Source: CAZAQS01 sp964486825 (GTDB lineage: Bacteria > Chloroflexota > Anaerolineae > Anaerolineales > UBA4823). Taken from it: a DNA stretch of 30,036 nt. Position 1 is the first letter of the stretch; each line of letters starts with the position of its first letter. The stretch lies in assembly GCA_964486825.1 (NCBI GenBank), contig CAZAQS010000028.1, forward strand, positions 1 to 30,036, given 5' to 3'. Below, piece after piece: positions 7,880 to 15,925 of the stretch. The notes beneath the pieces are model-generated. The model searched no databases and was not told the DNA's origin. It was given only the letters and a program-made list of their open reading frames with translations. A program made the position numbers and the translations under genes.

Positions 7880-8509
7880 CTGCTGTAAGGCCATGGCGAC
7901 GGCTTCCGTACGGCTGGATACGCCCAGCTTGGAGAGGATGCTGCTGACGTGGAACTTGACCGTAGAGCGACTGACGAACATCTGCTCGGCAATCTCAGGA
8001 TTGCTCATACCTTTCACCATATACTGGAGCACTTCTCGCTCCCGCTCGGTAAGCTCAAAATGTGGCATATCCGACATACGGCTGGAGTTGATCAAAACCT
8101 GAGCAGCTTCCGGTGCGAGAGTAGGGCGCCCGGCATGCGCTCCACGGATCGCATCCGCCAGCTCATCCGAGGAGACATTTTTTAGCAAATAACCGATCGC
8201 CCCAGCTTTCAGAGCACCCTGTACAAGCTCCTGCTCTCGAAAACTGGTCAGTGCGATGACCTGGATTTCCGGGCATTTCTCGCGGATAGCCTTCGTGGCA
8301 GCGGCTCCATCCATGCCCGGCATGACAAGGTCCATCAAGACCACATCCGGATTGACCTGGTCGCAAATGCGCACGGCCTGTTCTCCACTGGAAGCTTCGC
8401 CCACCAGCTCGAAATCATCGAAGACCATCAAGAAAGCGCCCAAACCGCTACGGACTACCGCATGGTCATCGACGATCATCACTCGGATCGGTTTTCCTTC
8501 GTTCATCAT
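7865..8509 (-). CDS. NarL/FixJ family response regulator
   Basis: 214 residues. The receiver domain (about 8-125) has the acidic pair D14-D15, the phospho-acceptor D60 in VVLMDLVMPGMDG, a Thr in ALTSF and the switch lysine in LLKN. The LuxR-type helix-turn-helix fills about 145-210 (LTEREREVLQYMVKG through SRTEAVAMAL). Start ATG at 8509 has AAGGA 6 nt upstream. It follows the large histidine kinase gene by 15 bases, so it is the cognate regulator. It should dimerise on phosphorylation and bind promoter dyads; the divergent operon at 12095 is an obvious candidate target by position. Confidence 0.95.
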   Translation of the reverse strand: MMNEGKPIRVMIVDDHAVVRSGLGAFLMVFDDFELVGEASSGEQAVRICDQVNPDVVLMDLVMPGMDGAAATKAIREKCPEIQVIALTSFREQELVQGALKAGAIGYLLKNVSSDELADAIRGAHAGRPTLAPEAAQVLINSSRMSDMPHFELTEREREVLQYMVKGMSNPEIAEQMFVSRSTVKFHVSSILSKLGVSSRTEAVAMALQQNLVK

Positions 8510-8524
8510 TAAATTCCTTGATCT

Positions 8525-11500
8525 CTAGGATTCATTCTTCCATATCACGGAAATCTGCGTGCCCTGATTCACGGCGCTTTTGATATGGATATGTGCGCCG
8601 ATATTCTCTGCTCGCTCCCTCATTATACCCAGTCCGAGGTGTTCGGGAGAGAATATCGAGGGATCAAATCCACAGCCGTCATCGGAAATATGCAGCTCAA
8701 CCTGTCCTGGCAGGCAACGGATTTGGACCGCTACCTGGGAAGCTTCCGCATGTTTTACAACGTTGTTGAGAGCTTCCTGGGAGATCCGGTAGAGGGCGAC
8801 TTTGACGTCCGGGGGCAGGCTAGCGTCTCCTTCAATAGAAAGATGGATGGGCAGGCGAGCGCGTCCCGTAAAAGCGTCGGTGAGATGGCGGAAAAGCTCG
8901 GCGATTTCAGCTTCCACCAGGGCGGAAGGGCGCAGTTCGAGCAGCAGGGTGCGCATTTCGGCTAACGCGCCACGAGTCAGCTCGCGCAGCTCAGATAACC
9001 TGCGCTTGCCCTCCTCCTGGTCCCGGTCCCACATGCGAGGCAAGACTTCCGCGATCAGGCTGGCAGAAAACAGGGTTTGCGTGACAGCATCGTGTAGATC
9101 GCGGGCCAGGCGGCTGCGCTCGGTAGCAACCGCGCTCCGCTCGGCCTGGGTGCGCAAGCGAGCGTTTTCGATAGCCAGGGCTGCCTGGTCGGCCAGGAAG
9201 ACCGCCAAGTCGATTTCCTCCTGTGTAAACTCGCGCTTCTCCTTATAGTAAAGCGAAAGCGCTCCATAGACTTCATCACGTAGCACCAGGGGCACCGAGA
9301 TATAGGCGCCAAAATGAGTCAACATCACCTGCATCCAGACTTGAATCTCTGAATAATGAAGGTCCTTTAGCTCATAATTCAGCAGCCGGGTACGTAGATC
9401 CGGCACAGCAAATGGCTTCCGGTTGAGAATCGACTGGTTTGGCTCGGTCAGCAGAAAAGGCATGGAAGTAAACGTATCGAACTCCGCTGGCATATCTGTA
9501 GTGGCCTCACGGAATAATAACTTTTTCTCCCTGTCTAGCCGGTAAATGACGCCGGCATCCGAGCCCAGGAACTGGCTGGACTGGCGCAGGATAAAGTTCA
9601 AAATATAATCCAGGGGCCGGTTTGAGTTCAGCACTGCCAGCACGTCCCGCAACCCTTCCGCCACCTGGCGCCGGCGCTCGGCCTGTAAGCGCTGCTCTTG
9701 CTCGTCACGGTATAAGCGGGCGTTCTCCAGGGCAACCACAGCGCCCGAGGAAAGCATCTTGAGAATACGCTCGTCCTCGGTTCCCAGCGGTCTTGAGTCC
9801 TTGTTAGCAACTGTAATCGTTCCGATCGGCCCGGCGCCTGACATGAGAGGCACGATGACGAAGGTTCGAGCGCCCACCTGGCGGATGATGTCCCCATACA
9901 CGCGCTCATCTTTCTGAGAGTCGCTGATCAGGTAGGGCTTGCCGGTTTCAATTGCCAGGCCGGCAATCGAACCTTTCACCGGCAAGCGATAACCTACCAT
10001 CTCGGGTCGCACATCTCCTGAAATTACCGATATGACCAGTTCGTCACCCTCCAGGAGATACACGGCGCCCTGCTCCGTAGAGGTCAGGCGGCGGGCTTCA
10101 TCTGCAATCATCTGTAGCACGTCGTTGACATCCAACTCGCTTGTGATGGCTTTCTGGACAGCCAGGATGGTTTGAGCTTCATCGGCGCGCTGGCGCACGT
10201 TTGCATACAAGCGTGCGTTCTCGATCGCTACAGCGACCTGGTTGGCAAAGGCCATTACCAGATGGCTGTGCTCGGGCAGATAATAGTTCGGCTGGTTGTG
10301 GTCCAGGCTGACCATGCCGATCACCCGGTCCTTGACAATCAGCGGGACGCCCATCCAGGAGCGCACATAGTCGAAGGTGGTGGTAAGCGCCTCGCCTGCC
10401 GACTCCCGGAAGGCGCGCGCCAGGGGGTCGTCCGCCCGCACATCCGGAACGATGACGGGCTTTCTGCTTTGTATGACGGTGTTATTCAGGCGAACTTCTG
10501 GCAGGGGGAAATTGATCTTCAAAGCCTGCTCTTGAGGGATGGGACCGTTATAGGCATGCAGGACGAGGGTATCGTGCTCGAGCTCTAAGATAGAAGCGCC
10601 GTGGTATTCAACGACGGTTTTCAGGTGATCGAGGATCAAACCCAGGAGAGGCTTGAGCTCGATTGTGGAAGCCAGGCTTCGGGAAACCTCTAACAGGCTG
10701 GAGAACTCGCGCGTCCTCTCTGAGACGCGCTTGCGCTCGTGGAGCAGGGCTTGCTCAACCTGGACCCGTTCGTTGATCTCAGCCTGCAACTTGAGGTTGG
10801 CAGCCTGCAGCTCTTTGGTGCGCGCGGCGACCCGTTCTTCCAGATGGTTACGGTATTGGCGAAGCTCAGCCTCTTGCCTGACACGCTCTGTGGCGTCCGT
10901 GGAGACATCCAGCAGGCCCACGATCTTGCCATCCTCCTGGATGGGAGTGAAGACCGAATCCCAGTACGAGGTCATATCACCGCTGCGAATCGGGAAGGCA
11001 TTGATTTGCAGCGTCTCCCCTTTCAGGACGCGCTGGAAGATTGGACGGATGTCAGACTCGCTACCCGGAGCGAGCTCGAAGATCGTCTTCCCCAGGGCAA
11101 CCTGCTCCCTCATATTGCGATTGTACTTCTCGATATTATCCGCCCAGGTAAGGTTGCAACGCCGCAACCGGAATTCTTCGTCGTAAATAGCGATGCTCAT
11201 GGGCATCCGGTCAAAGAGCAGCTCCAGCAGGTTCATTTGCCGCCCGAGAGCCGGGTCTGGAGAGAAGGCAACCAGAGGCGCTTCATCCTGGGCCACTTCA
11301 GAGGCAGGCAAGAGCTCAAACTCACAGGCCGAATGCCCCATTGCCTGGCAGGCGCGCTCAACACAGACGACATCCGTCCGGCCGGCAAGCACGTTCACAA
11401 AGCCGACCAGGACGCCGGAGGAATAAGCGCATACCGGGCCGCCGGCAGGGTGTGCATTCCGCTCCAACATCCAGGATTCAAAGGTATCGGTTGCCCTCAC

Positions 11501-11842
11501 CAGGATACGCCCGATCGGCCATTCCATGCCAGTTACATCAAAGCTGCCAAAGCCGGCCGCCTGGTAAGCGGCTACACATTCTCGGAACTGGCGGGAAGCC
11601 TCTTCCGGCAAGGGGGGAGTGATGAAGGAACGGGCGAAGGAAGCGCCCCCATTGGCGCCAGCTTGCTGCAGGACCGAGTCGGCCATGCGCCGGCCGGCCA
11701 GCGCTTCGATCTGGCGGCGGAGGCCCCAAAAACTGGCTTCGATATCCAAAAGCGCCATACGTGCTCCCCCAAACTGGATATGGCCAGGACGCGGGCTCGA
11801 CAAAAATTTCTTGATAGATTTATCGCTATTTTCAGAATGCAT
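8525..11842 (-). CDS. cytosolic multi-sensor histidine kinase: V4R-PAS-GAF-GAF-GAF-HisKA_3-HATPase
   Basis: 1105 residues and no membrane segment. In order: a V4R domain (about 20-180, with the late Cys cluster VVCVERACQAMGHSAC), a PAS domain (about 205-325), a coiled coil (about 325-375), GAF domains at about 385-545, 555-705 and 725-890, a HisKA_3 dimerisation helix with phospho-acceptor H917 in RDLHD, and a HATPase_c domain (about 1000-1100; N-box EALNNVVKHA, G-box DDGCGF). V4R domains bind small hydrophobic ligands in known regulators; the GAFs may bind haem, cyclic nucleotides or gases. ATG at 11842 keeps the conserved GHIQFGGARM entry of the V4R fold; the internal ATG at 11758 has a better ribosome site (GGGGGAG) but would cut it. 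It is paired with the NarL-type regulator downstream. Confidence 0.93.
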   Translation of the reverse strand: MHSENSDKSIKKFLSSPRPGHIQFGGARMALLDIEASFWGLRRQIEALAGRRMADSVLQQAGANGGASFARSFITPPLPEEASRQFRECVAAYQAAGFGSFDVTGMEWPIGRILVRATDTFESWMLERNAHPAGGPVCAYSSGVLVGFVNVLAGRTDVVCVERACQAMGHSACEFELLPASEVAQDEAPLVAFSPDPALGRQMNLLELLFDRMPMSIAIYDEEFRLRRCNLTWADNIEKYNRNMREQVALGKTIFELAPGSESDIRPIFQRVLKGETLQINAFPIRSGDMTSYWDSVFTPIQEDGKIVGLLDVSTDATERVRQEAELRQYRNHLEERVAARTKELQAANLKLQAEINERVQVEQALLHERKRVSERTREFSSLLEVSRSLASTIELKPLLGLILDHLKTVVEYHGASILELEHDTLVLHAYNGPIPQEQALKINFPLPEVRLNNTVIQSRKPVIVPDVRADDPLARAFRESAGEALTTTFDYVRSWMGVPLIVKDRVIGMVSLDHNQPNYYLPEHSHLVMAFANQVAVAIENARLYANVRQRADEAQTILAVQKAITSELDVNDVLQMIADEARRLTSTEQGAVYLLEGDELVISVISGDVRPEMVGYRLPVKGSIAGLAIETGKPYLISDSQKDERVYGDIIRQVGARTFVIVPLMSGAGPIGTITVANKDSRPLGTEDERILKMLSSGAVVALENARLYRDEQEQRLQAERRRQVAEGLRDVLAVLNSNRPLDYILNFILRQSSQFLGSDAGVIYRLDREKKLLFREATTDMPAEFDTFTSMPFLLTEPNQSILNRKPFAVPDLRTRLLNYELKDLHYSEIQVWMQVMLTHFGAYISVPLVLRDEVYGALSLYYKEKREFTQEEIDLAVFLADQAALAIENARLRTQAERSAVATERSRLARDLHDAVTQTLFSASLIAEVLPRMWDRDQEEGKRRLSELRELTRGALAEMRTLLLELRPSALVEAEIAELFRHLTDAFTGRARLPIHLSIEGDASLPPDVKVALYRISQEALNNVVKHAEASQVAVQIRCLPGQVELHISDDGCGFDPSIFSPEHLGLGIMRERAENIGAHIHIKSAVNQGTQISVIWKNES

Positions 11843-11885
11843 TTACGGGACTTTCGGGTGAGGGGATTTGGGTGGCTCAGGCTCC

Positions 11886-11912
11886 ATTATATACTATTTC
11901 GAACCCAGTCAA
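11886..11912 (-). promoter_or_regulatory. candidate sigma-70-type promoter for the V4R kinase operon
   Basis: On the minus strand TTGACT (11907-11912) is followed after 15 nt by TATAAT (11886-11891), about 44 nt before the ATG at 11842. The spacer is short, but both boxes are near consensus and the position supports the upstream start of the kinase. Confidence 0.45.
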
Positions 11913-11953
11913 TTTTGCAAGGCCTTCTAAAAATTCTAGCTCGAATAGCAGAT

Positions 11954-11971
11954 ATAGGCAATTATGCCTAT
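11954..11971. promoter_or_regulatory. dyad in the divergent intergenic region, possible operator
   Basis: ATAGGCA and TGCCTAT form a perfect 7-bp inverted repeat separated by 4 nt, in the 252-base region between the kinase operon and the copper/Fe-S operon. NarL-type regulators bind short inverted heptamers, so this could be a regulator site. The 8-mer TATGCCTA recurs at 16652-16659 upstream of the second regulator. Confidence 0.35.
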
Positions 11972-12094
11972 CCTCAGGTGGGAAGATAGCGCTGTGGAAG
12001 GTGCATGCCCAGGAAATATAATGGCGGAGTATCGTTCTACAACTGCCTGTGAAAGCCGCAGACTACTTTATAGAATATGATTGAGGAGCATCCC

Positions 12095-12526
12095 TTGAAA
12101 CTCATCCTGCCAACCCTGCTTGGCTTACTCCTGTTGTCCGGCCTGATAGCCGGATGCGCACCTACCAGTGCAGAACACGAGCTAAAAATGGCGCCAGCCA
12201 AGCTCCTGCCTGCGGAGATAAAAACTGCCCCGGTCAGCGTGCGGCAAGCCTACCAGTTCGCAATTGCCAACCCGGAGGTCCTGGGAGAGATCCCTTGCTA
12301 CTGCGGTTGCCTCCCTGCCGGGCATACCTCCAATTACGACTGCTACGTATCGAGTGTAGATAACACCGGGATCATTACCTTCGATTTCCACTCCTTGGGC
12401 TGCTCGATCTGCGTAGACATCACCCAAGACGCCATGCGCATGCTCAGGGACGGCAAAAGCGTGCCTGAGATCAAATCCTACGTGGACAATACCTACTCCA
12501 GGTACGGTCCCTCCAATATGCCATGA
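12095..12526 (+). CDS. PCYCGC-motif lipoprotein
   Basis: 143 residues. A lipoprotein signal peptide ends in LIAGC, so the mature protein should be lipid-anchored outside the cytoplasm. PCYCGC follows mid-protein, with further cysteines in DCYV and GCSIC; this matches the 'PCYCGC motif' family, whose Cys set suggests copper or thiol-redox chemistry. Function is not established to my knowledge. I favour the TTG at 12095, because GAGGAG lies 6-7 nt upstream and translation from it gives a classical MKLILP-type signal. An in-frame ATG at 12077 would add six residues (MIEEHP) and has no ribosome site. It is the first gene of a five-gene unit and overlaps the next by the four bases ATGA. Confidence 0.82.
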   Translation: MKLILPTLLGLLLLSGLIAGCAPTSAEHELKMAPAKLLPAEIKTAPVSVRQAYQFAIANPEVLGEIPCYCGCLPAGHTSNYDCYVSSVDNTGIITFDFHSLGCSICVDITQDAMRMLRDGKSVPEIKSYVDNTYSRYGPSNMP

Positions 12527-12999
12527 TTGAATCTGCCATGGCCAACTTCCCTCTCACACTGCGTTTCCTGCTGGCAGCCGCAAGCGGCCTGATCGTGATG
12601 CTGGCGCCTTTACCGGCCGCTCCGGTCGCGCCGCAGGAGCGGCTGGTGCGGGTAGAGGCCAGCTCCTACCAGTTCGAACCGGGCGTGGTGCGGGTCAACC
12701 GGGGTGACCGGGTGACGCTTGAGCTGGCATCTACTGACGTCGTGCACGGGCTGCATATCGACGGCTACAACCTGGAGTTGCAGGCAGACCCAGGTCAACC
12801 GCGCCGGATTACCTTCACGGCCGAGCGAAGCGGCGCATTCCGCTGGCGCTGTTCGGTTTCTTGCGGCGCCCTGCACCCATTTATGATCGGGAAGCTGGTA
12901 GTTGGGGATAACGCCCTGCTATGGAGGGCAGGGGGATTGGCGAGCCTGGCTGTCCTGGCTGGCCTGTTCCTGTTACCTAGGCCAACAGATCCAAGATAA
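12523..12999 (+). CDS. small membrane-anchored CuA-domain (cytochrome oxidase subunit II-like) protein
   Basis: 158 residues, with a hydrophobic segment at each end (about 10-33 and 132-152) and a cupredoxin fold between. Ligands of a binuclear CuA centre are visible: H75 in DVVHGL, then C110, C114, H118 and M121 in CSVSCGALHPFM. The usual glutamate between the two cysteines is valine here; in CuA that residue ligates through its backbone carbonyl, so the site can still form. It is much shorter than a true oxidase subunit II and has no oxidase neighbour. ATGA overlap with the PCYCGC gene shows coupling; an internal ATG at 12538 is a possible alternative start. It probably passes electrons between the polyferredoxin and the CuA-cytochrome c encoded downstream. 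Confidence 0.82.
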   Translation: MIESAMANFPLTLRFLLAAASGLIVMLAPLPAAPVAPQERLVRVEASSYQFEPGVVRVNRGDRVTLELASTDVVHGLHIDGYNLELQADPGQPRRITFTAERSGAFRWRCSVSCGALHPFMIGKLVVGDNALLWRAGGLASLAVLAGLFLLPRPTDPR

Positions 13000-13002
13000 G
13001 CC

Positions 13003-14364
13003 ATGCGCTACGACTTGACCCGCCTCCCGCTCTTGAAGCGACTGCTCCTCAGCCGCTGGCCCCAGTTCCTGGCGCTGATCGTGGCCCTGGCAGGTTTTGG
13101 ACTGGCCATCGCGGCTGGATTGTGGGGCACCCCGGTCGGGAGCCGAAACTTCGGTATTATCTTCGTATGGATCGCCTGGTGGGCGCTGCTGATGCTTGTC
13201 GCCGTGCCGCTGTTGGGCCGCGGCTGGTGCAGCATCTGCCCGATCCCCGCACCGGGAGAATGGCTGCAAAGGGGAGCGCTGATGGGACCTAACGGGGGCG
13301 GTCTGGGCATGGGAAGGCGCTGGCCGAACCGGCTGCGGAATATCTGGCTTCAGAATGGGGCCTTTACGCTGGTTGCCCTGTTCAGCACGGTAATTCTCAC
13401 GCAGCCGCAGGTAACGGCTGTTGTGCTGTTGGCCTTCCTATTCGTTGCCATCGGCGCCAGCCTGGTCTTCGAGCGCAGGGCCTTCTGCCGCTATCTGTGC
13501 CCGGTAGGAGGCTTCATCGGGCTGTATTCGCAGCTCGCGCCGGTAGAGGTTCGCGTCAAGGACAGTGCAGTGTGCGCTGCGCATACCGAGAAGACCTGCT
13601 ATACCGGAAACGAGCAGGGCTATGGCTGCCCCTGGCAAGTCTTTCCGCCCGGTTTGATCAAAAACACCTACTGCGGCGCCTGCATGGAATGCCTGCGGAC
13701 CTGCCCGCAGGATAATATCGCCATCAACCTGCGAACGCCAGGGCTAGACCTGGGCATAGCGCGGGGCCGCAAGCTGGATGAATCGTACAAAGCCTTTATT
13801 ATGCTGGGCTCCGCCATCCTTTATTCCACCGTCCTGCTGGGTCCGTGGGGAAGCTTGAAGATGGCAGCCTATTCCGTCGGCTCGACGGCCTGGGTCCTGT
13901 ACGCGGCGGTCTTCCTGGTCACCGTCCTGGCGCTCTTGCCGGGCCTGTTTTATCTGGCGGTATGGCTGGGGCACAGGCTGGCAAAGACATCCGAGCAGAT
14001 CAATAAGACCTTTGTTTCGATGACGTATGCGCTGGTTCCGCTAGGGATGAGCGCCTGGATTGCCTTCAGCCTGTCCTTCGTGTTTGCGAACTACTCGTAC
14101 GTTTGGATGGTCTTATCCGACCCTTTCGGTTGGGGTTGGGATTTATTCGGAAGCGCCGGCATAGCCTGGTCACCCTACCTGAGTATGCTCGTGCCGCTCC
14201 TGCAAATTCTCGTCCTGGTAGCAGGGGCGACCTGGGCGGCTTCCACAGCCCGGGAGATCGCCAGTGAAAAGTTAGCTCCCCGAGCAGCGCTGCGTCAATC
14301 GACGCCGGTAGCCGGGTTCTGCCTGGCGGTGAGCGTGTTATTGATAGGGTTACTGGTAGGATGA
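13003..14364 (+). CDS. polytopic 4Fe-4S polyferredoxin (NapH/NosR C-terminal-like)
   Basis: 453 residues with several membrane helices. Cysteine motifs: CSICP at 76-80, CRYLCP at 162-167, then CxxCxxCxxxCP at 224-235 (CGACMECLRTCP), the last being a classical [4Fe-4S] site. Two more cysteines fall in the TCYTG and YGCPW stretches before it. This pattern is that of NapH/CcoG/NosR-type membrane iron-sulfur proteins, which move electrons from quinol or ferredoxin toward periplasmic acceptors. The C-terminal 200 residues are a further block of four or five helices that I cannot assign. It starts three bases after the CuA gene and overlaps the next gene by ATGA. It is the only likely electron entry point in the cluster. 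Confidence 0.85.
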   Translation: MRYDLTRLPLLKRLLLSRWPQFLALIVALAGFGLAIAAGLWGTPVGSRNFGIIFVWIAWWALLMLVAVPLLGRGWCSICPIPAPGEWLQRGALMGPNGGGLGMGRRWPNRLRNIWLQNGAFTLVALFSTVILTQPQVTAVVLLAFLFVAIGASLVFERRAFCRYLCPVGGFIGLYSQLAPVEVRVKDSAVCAAHTEKTCYTGNEQGYGCPWQVFPPGLIKNTYCGACMECLRTCPQDNIAINLRTPGLDLGIARGRKLDESYKAFIMLGSAILYSTVLLGPWGSLKMAAYSVGSTAWVLYAAVFLVTVLALLPGLFYLAVWLGHRLAKTSEQINKTFVSMTYALVPLGMSAWIAFSLSFVFANYSYVWMVLSDPFGWGWDLFGSAGIAWSPYLSMLVPLLQILVLVAGATWAASTAREIASEKLAPRAALRQSTPVAGFCLAVSVLLIGLLVG

Positions 14365-15419
14365 AGAATAGGATGGAAAGATTAGCGCGCATACTCCTGC
14401 TCGGCCTGCTCTTGGGCCTGGGCCTGGCAGTGCTATGGGCGCGTTTTACGGCCCCCGCAACAGCAGTGGGCAAGCGGGTGGAGATGAGGGCCGTCATGCC
14501 AGAAGCCGGCGGCTGGAGCCCGGATTTAATCCGGGCCGAGGTCGGGCAGCCGGTCTACCTGCGCTTCACTTCAGATGATGTGGTGCACGGGTTTGCAGTC
14601 GGCAAGCAGGATTGGCCCTCCGTGGATATTTACCCCGGGCAATGGGCTGAGACCACCCTGGTATTCGAGCAACCCGGGAAATATACGTATTACTGCACGC
14701 GCTGGTGCGGCCCGAACCATTGGCGCATGCGCGGGGTGATAGAAGTAGAAGGGCCGGGGAATGAAGAGCCGGTCGTCGAACCGCTTTACGTAAAGCTCGG
14801 CATCGACATCGATGCCCCACACCTGGCAGAGACGCTGCCCCAACAGAAGCCCTCCGCTCGTCGCGGGCTGGCCTTGAATGTCGACATTCCACCCCGCTTC
14901 CGCACACAGGACTACTACCGGGCCAACAGCCCTGAACAAATCTGGAAGGACCTGCGCGCAGAAGAGGAATCCAGCGCCCTAAACGACCAGCAGATCTGGG
15001 ACCTGGTCGCGGTTGTGTGGACGGAGCAGGTTGCGCCGGACCGCCTGAAGCTGTACCAACCGGTATATACTGACAATTGTGCGGCCTGCCATGGGGAGAA
15101 TGGCGCAGGGGAGGGCGTCCTGGCGCCGTGGCCTACGCTAGAACCGGTAACCGGTAGCAGTTTGAAACATCCCGTACCAGAAGCGGGCGCTTTCCACGAG
15201 GTGCAACCTTCCCCGCCCGATATGGGTCACGCCGGAGAAGTCATGCCAGATTTCAGCGACCCCGTCCGCATGCTGGGCGCCAGCCCGGCCTTGCTGCAAG
15301 GCAAGATCATCCGGGGCGGCATGGGCACGGGCATGCCCTATTTCGGTCCTATTCTGACCGAGGAGCAAACCTGGGCGCTGGTTGCCTATATCCAATCCTT
15401 CCAATTCGAAATGGAGTAA
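14361..15419 (+). CDS. CuA domain-cytochrome c fusion protein
   Basis: 352 residues. One N-terminal anchor (about 7-27) is followed by a CuA cupredoxin domain with H76 in DVVHGF and C112, C116, H120, M123 in CTRWCGPNHWRM (arginine and tryptophan fill the loop where oxidases have Glu and a hydrophobic residue). A linker leads to a class I cytochrome c with CAACH at 240-244 and a methionine-rich GGMGTGMPYFGP stretch near 318 that should supply the distal ligand. The order resembles caa3-type subunit II, but the long two-helix hairpin that docks to subunit I is absent and no subunit I is nearby. It should accept electrons from the small CuA protein and donate to an unknown partner. A weak alternative start is the ATG at 14373. 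Confidence 0.87.
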   Translation: MKNRMERLARILLLGLLLGLGLAVLWARFTAPATAVGKRVEMRAVMPEAGGWSPDLIRAEVGQPVYLRFTSDDVVHGFAVGKQDWPSVDIYPGQWAETTLVFEQPGKYTYYCTRWCGPNHWRMRGVIEVEGPGNEEPVVEPLYVKLGIDIDAPHLAETLPQQKPSARRGLALNVDIPPRFRTQDYYRANSPEQIWKDLRAEEESSALNDQQIWDLVAVVWTEQVAPDRLKLYQPVYTDNCAACHGENGAGEGVLAPWPTLEPVTGSSLKHPVPEAGAFHEVQPSPPDMGHAGEVMPDFSDPVRMLGASPALLQGKIIRGGMGTGMPYFGPILTEEQTWALVAYIQSFQFEME

Positions 15420-15423
15420 CCCA

Positions 15424-15921
15424 ATGAAAGATAATAAGAAGAGTTATAAGAATTCCCGCAAAAGAAAACGCAACCAAAAACCCTGGCCTGTGTTGCTGGC
15501 CGTGGGCGGGCTTCTACTGGTCGTCGCGGCGATCCTGTTCACCGGCCGGAACGAAACCACACCGAAAGTCTCCGTCGAGGTGAAGGGGCAGCCCAGCCTC
15601 AAGGTCGACCAGGAGCTGGTCGATTTCGGCGAGATGAAGTTCGAGCAGCCGGTCTACGTGACTTTCACCCTCAGCAACGTTGGCGACCAGACCCTGCGCT
15701 TCAGCGAGGCGCCTTATATCGAAGTGCTGGAGGGCTGCTGACCGCCCAAACCAGCCATCGGTTCGATGGCGCTAAAACCCGGTGAAAGCACCACCTTGCA
15801 AATGGCCTTCACGATGCACGAGGGAATGGGAGGTCCGCACGATTTCCGTGTGTATGTCCCCAATAACGACCCCACCTGGGGCGAACGGGCATTGGTCGTT
15901 TTATCCGACTGGGTGGAATAG
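15424..15921 (+). CDS. candidate selenoprotein: DUF1573-like membrane-anchored protein with Cys-Sec motif (UGA recoded)
   Basis: A conventional reading stops at TGA 15739-15741 after 105 residues. The same frame then stays open for 59 more codons to TAG at 15921. Both halves look like one protein: a lysine-rich cytoplasmic start, one helix (about 20-40), then a DUF1573/immunoglobulin-like domain with LVDFGEMKFEQPV, FTLSNVG and, after the TGA, LKPGESTTLQMAFTMHEG, GGPHDFRVYV and NNDP. The TGA follows Cys105 directly, giving GC-Sec-PP at 105-106 where relatives, as I recall them, carry Cys-Cys. A hairpin fitting a bacterial SECIS begins 12 nt later. ATG 15424 has GGAG upstream and follows the cytochrome gene by four bases. 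Alternative: a nonsense mutation (TGC or TGT to TGA) making a pseudogene. Confidence 0.7.
15739..15783 (+). promoter_or_regulatory. candidate bacterial SECIS element with recoded UGA
   Basis: UGA is at 15739-15741. GCCATCG (15754-15760) pairs perfectly with CGATGGC (15764-15770) around the three-base loop GUU, whose first base is G at 15761, 19 nt after the UGA. ACCG (15741-15744) can also pair with CGGT (15780-15783) as a lower stem starting at the UGA itself. A short apical helix, a G among the first loop bases and this distance are what SelB-binding bacterial SECIS elements usually show. Confidence 0.6.
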
Positions 15922-15925
15922 AAGG

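Noticed and set aside
11759..11842. A shorter start at 11758 for the V4R kinase, favoured by a strong GGGGGAG site
   Set aside because: It would remove the conserved entry segment of the V4R domain, and a promoter-like pair at 11886-11912 sits just upstream of the longer start. Not fully excluded.
10739..11989. 416-codon plus-strand ORF opposite the V4R kinase
   Set aside because: It is antisense to strongly conserved V4R/PAS/GAF coding sequence, shows no recognisable domain, and has no ribosome site; long antisense frames are common in GC-rich genes.
15739..15741. Reading the TGA as an ordinary stop, giving a 106-codon gene
   Set aside because: The frame beyond it continues for 59 codons with family-like sequence and a SECIS-like hairpin; an ordinary stop would leave the beta-sandwich domain half made. 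A recent nonsense mutation is still possible.
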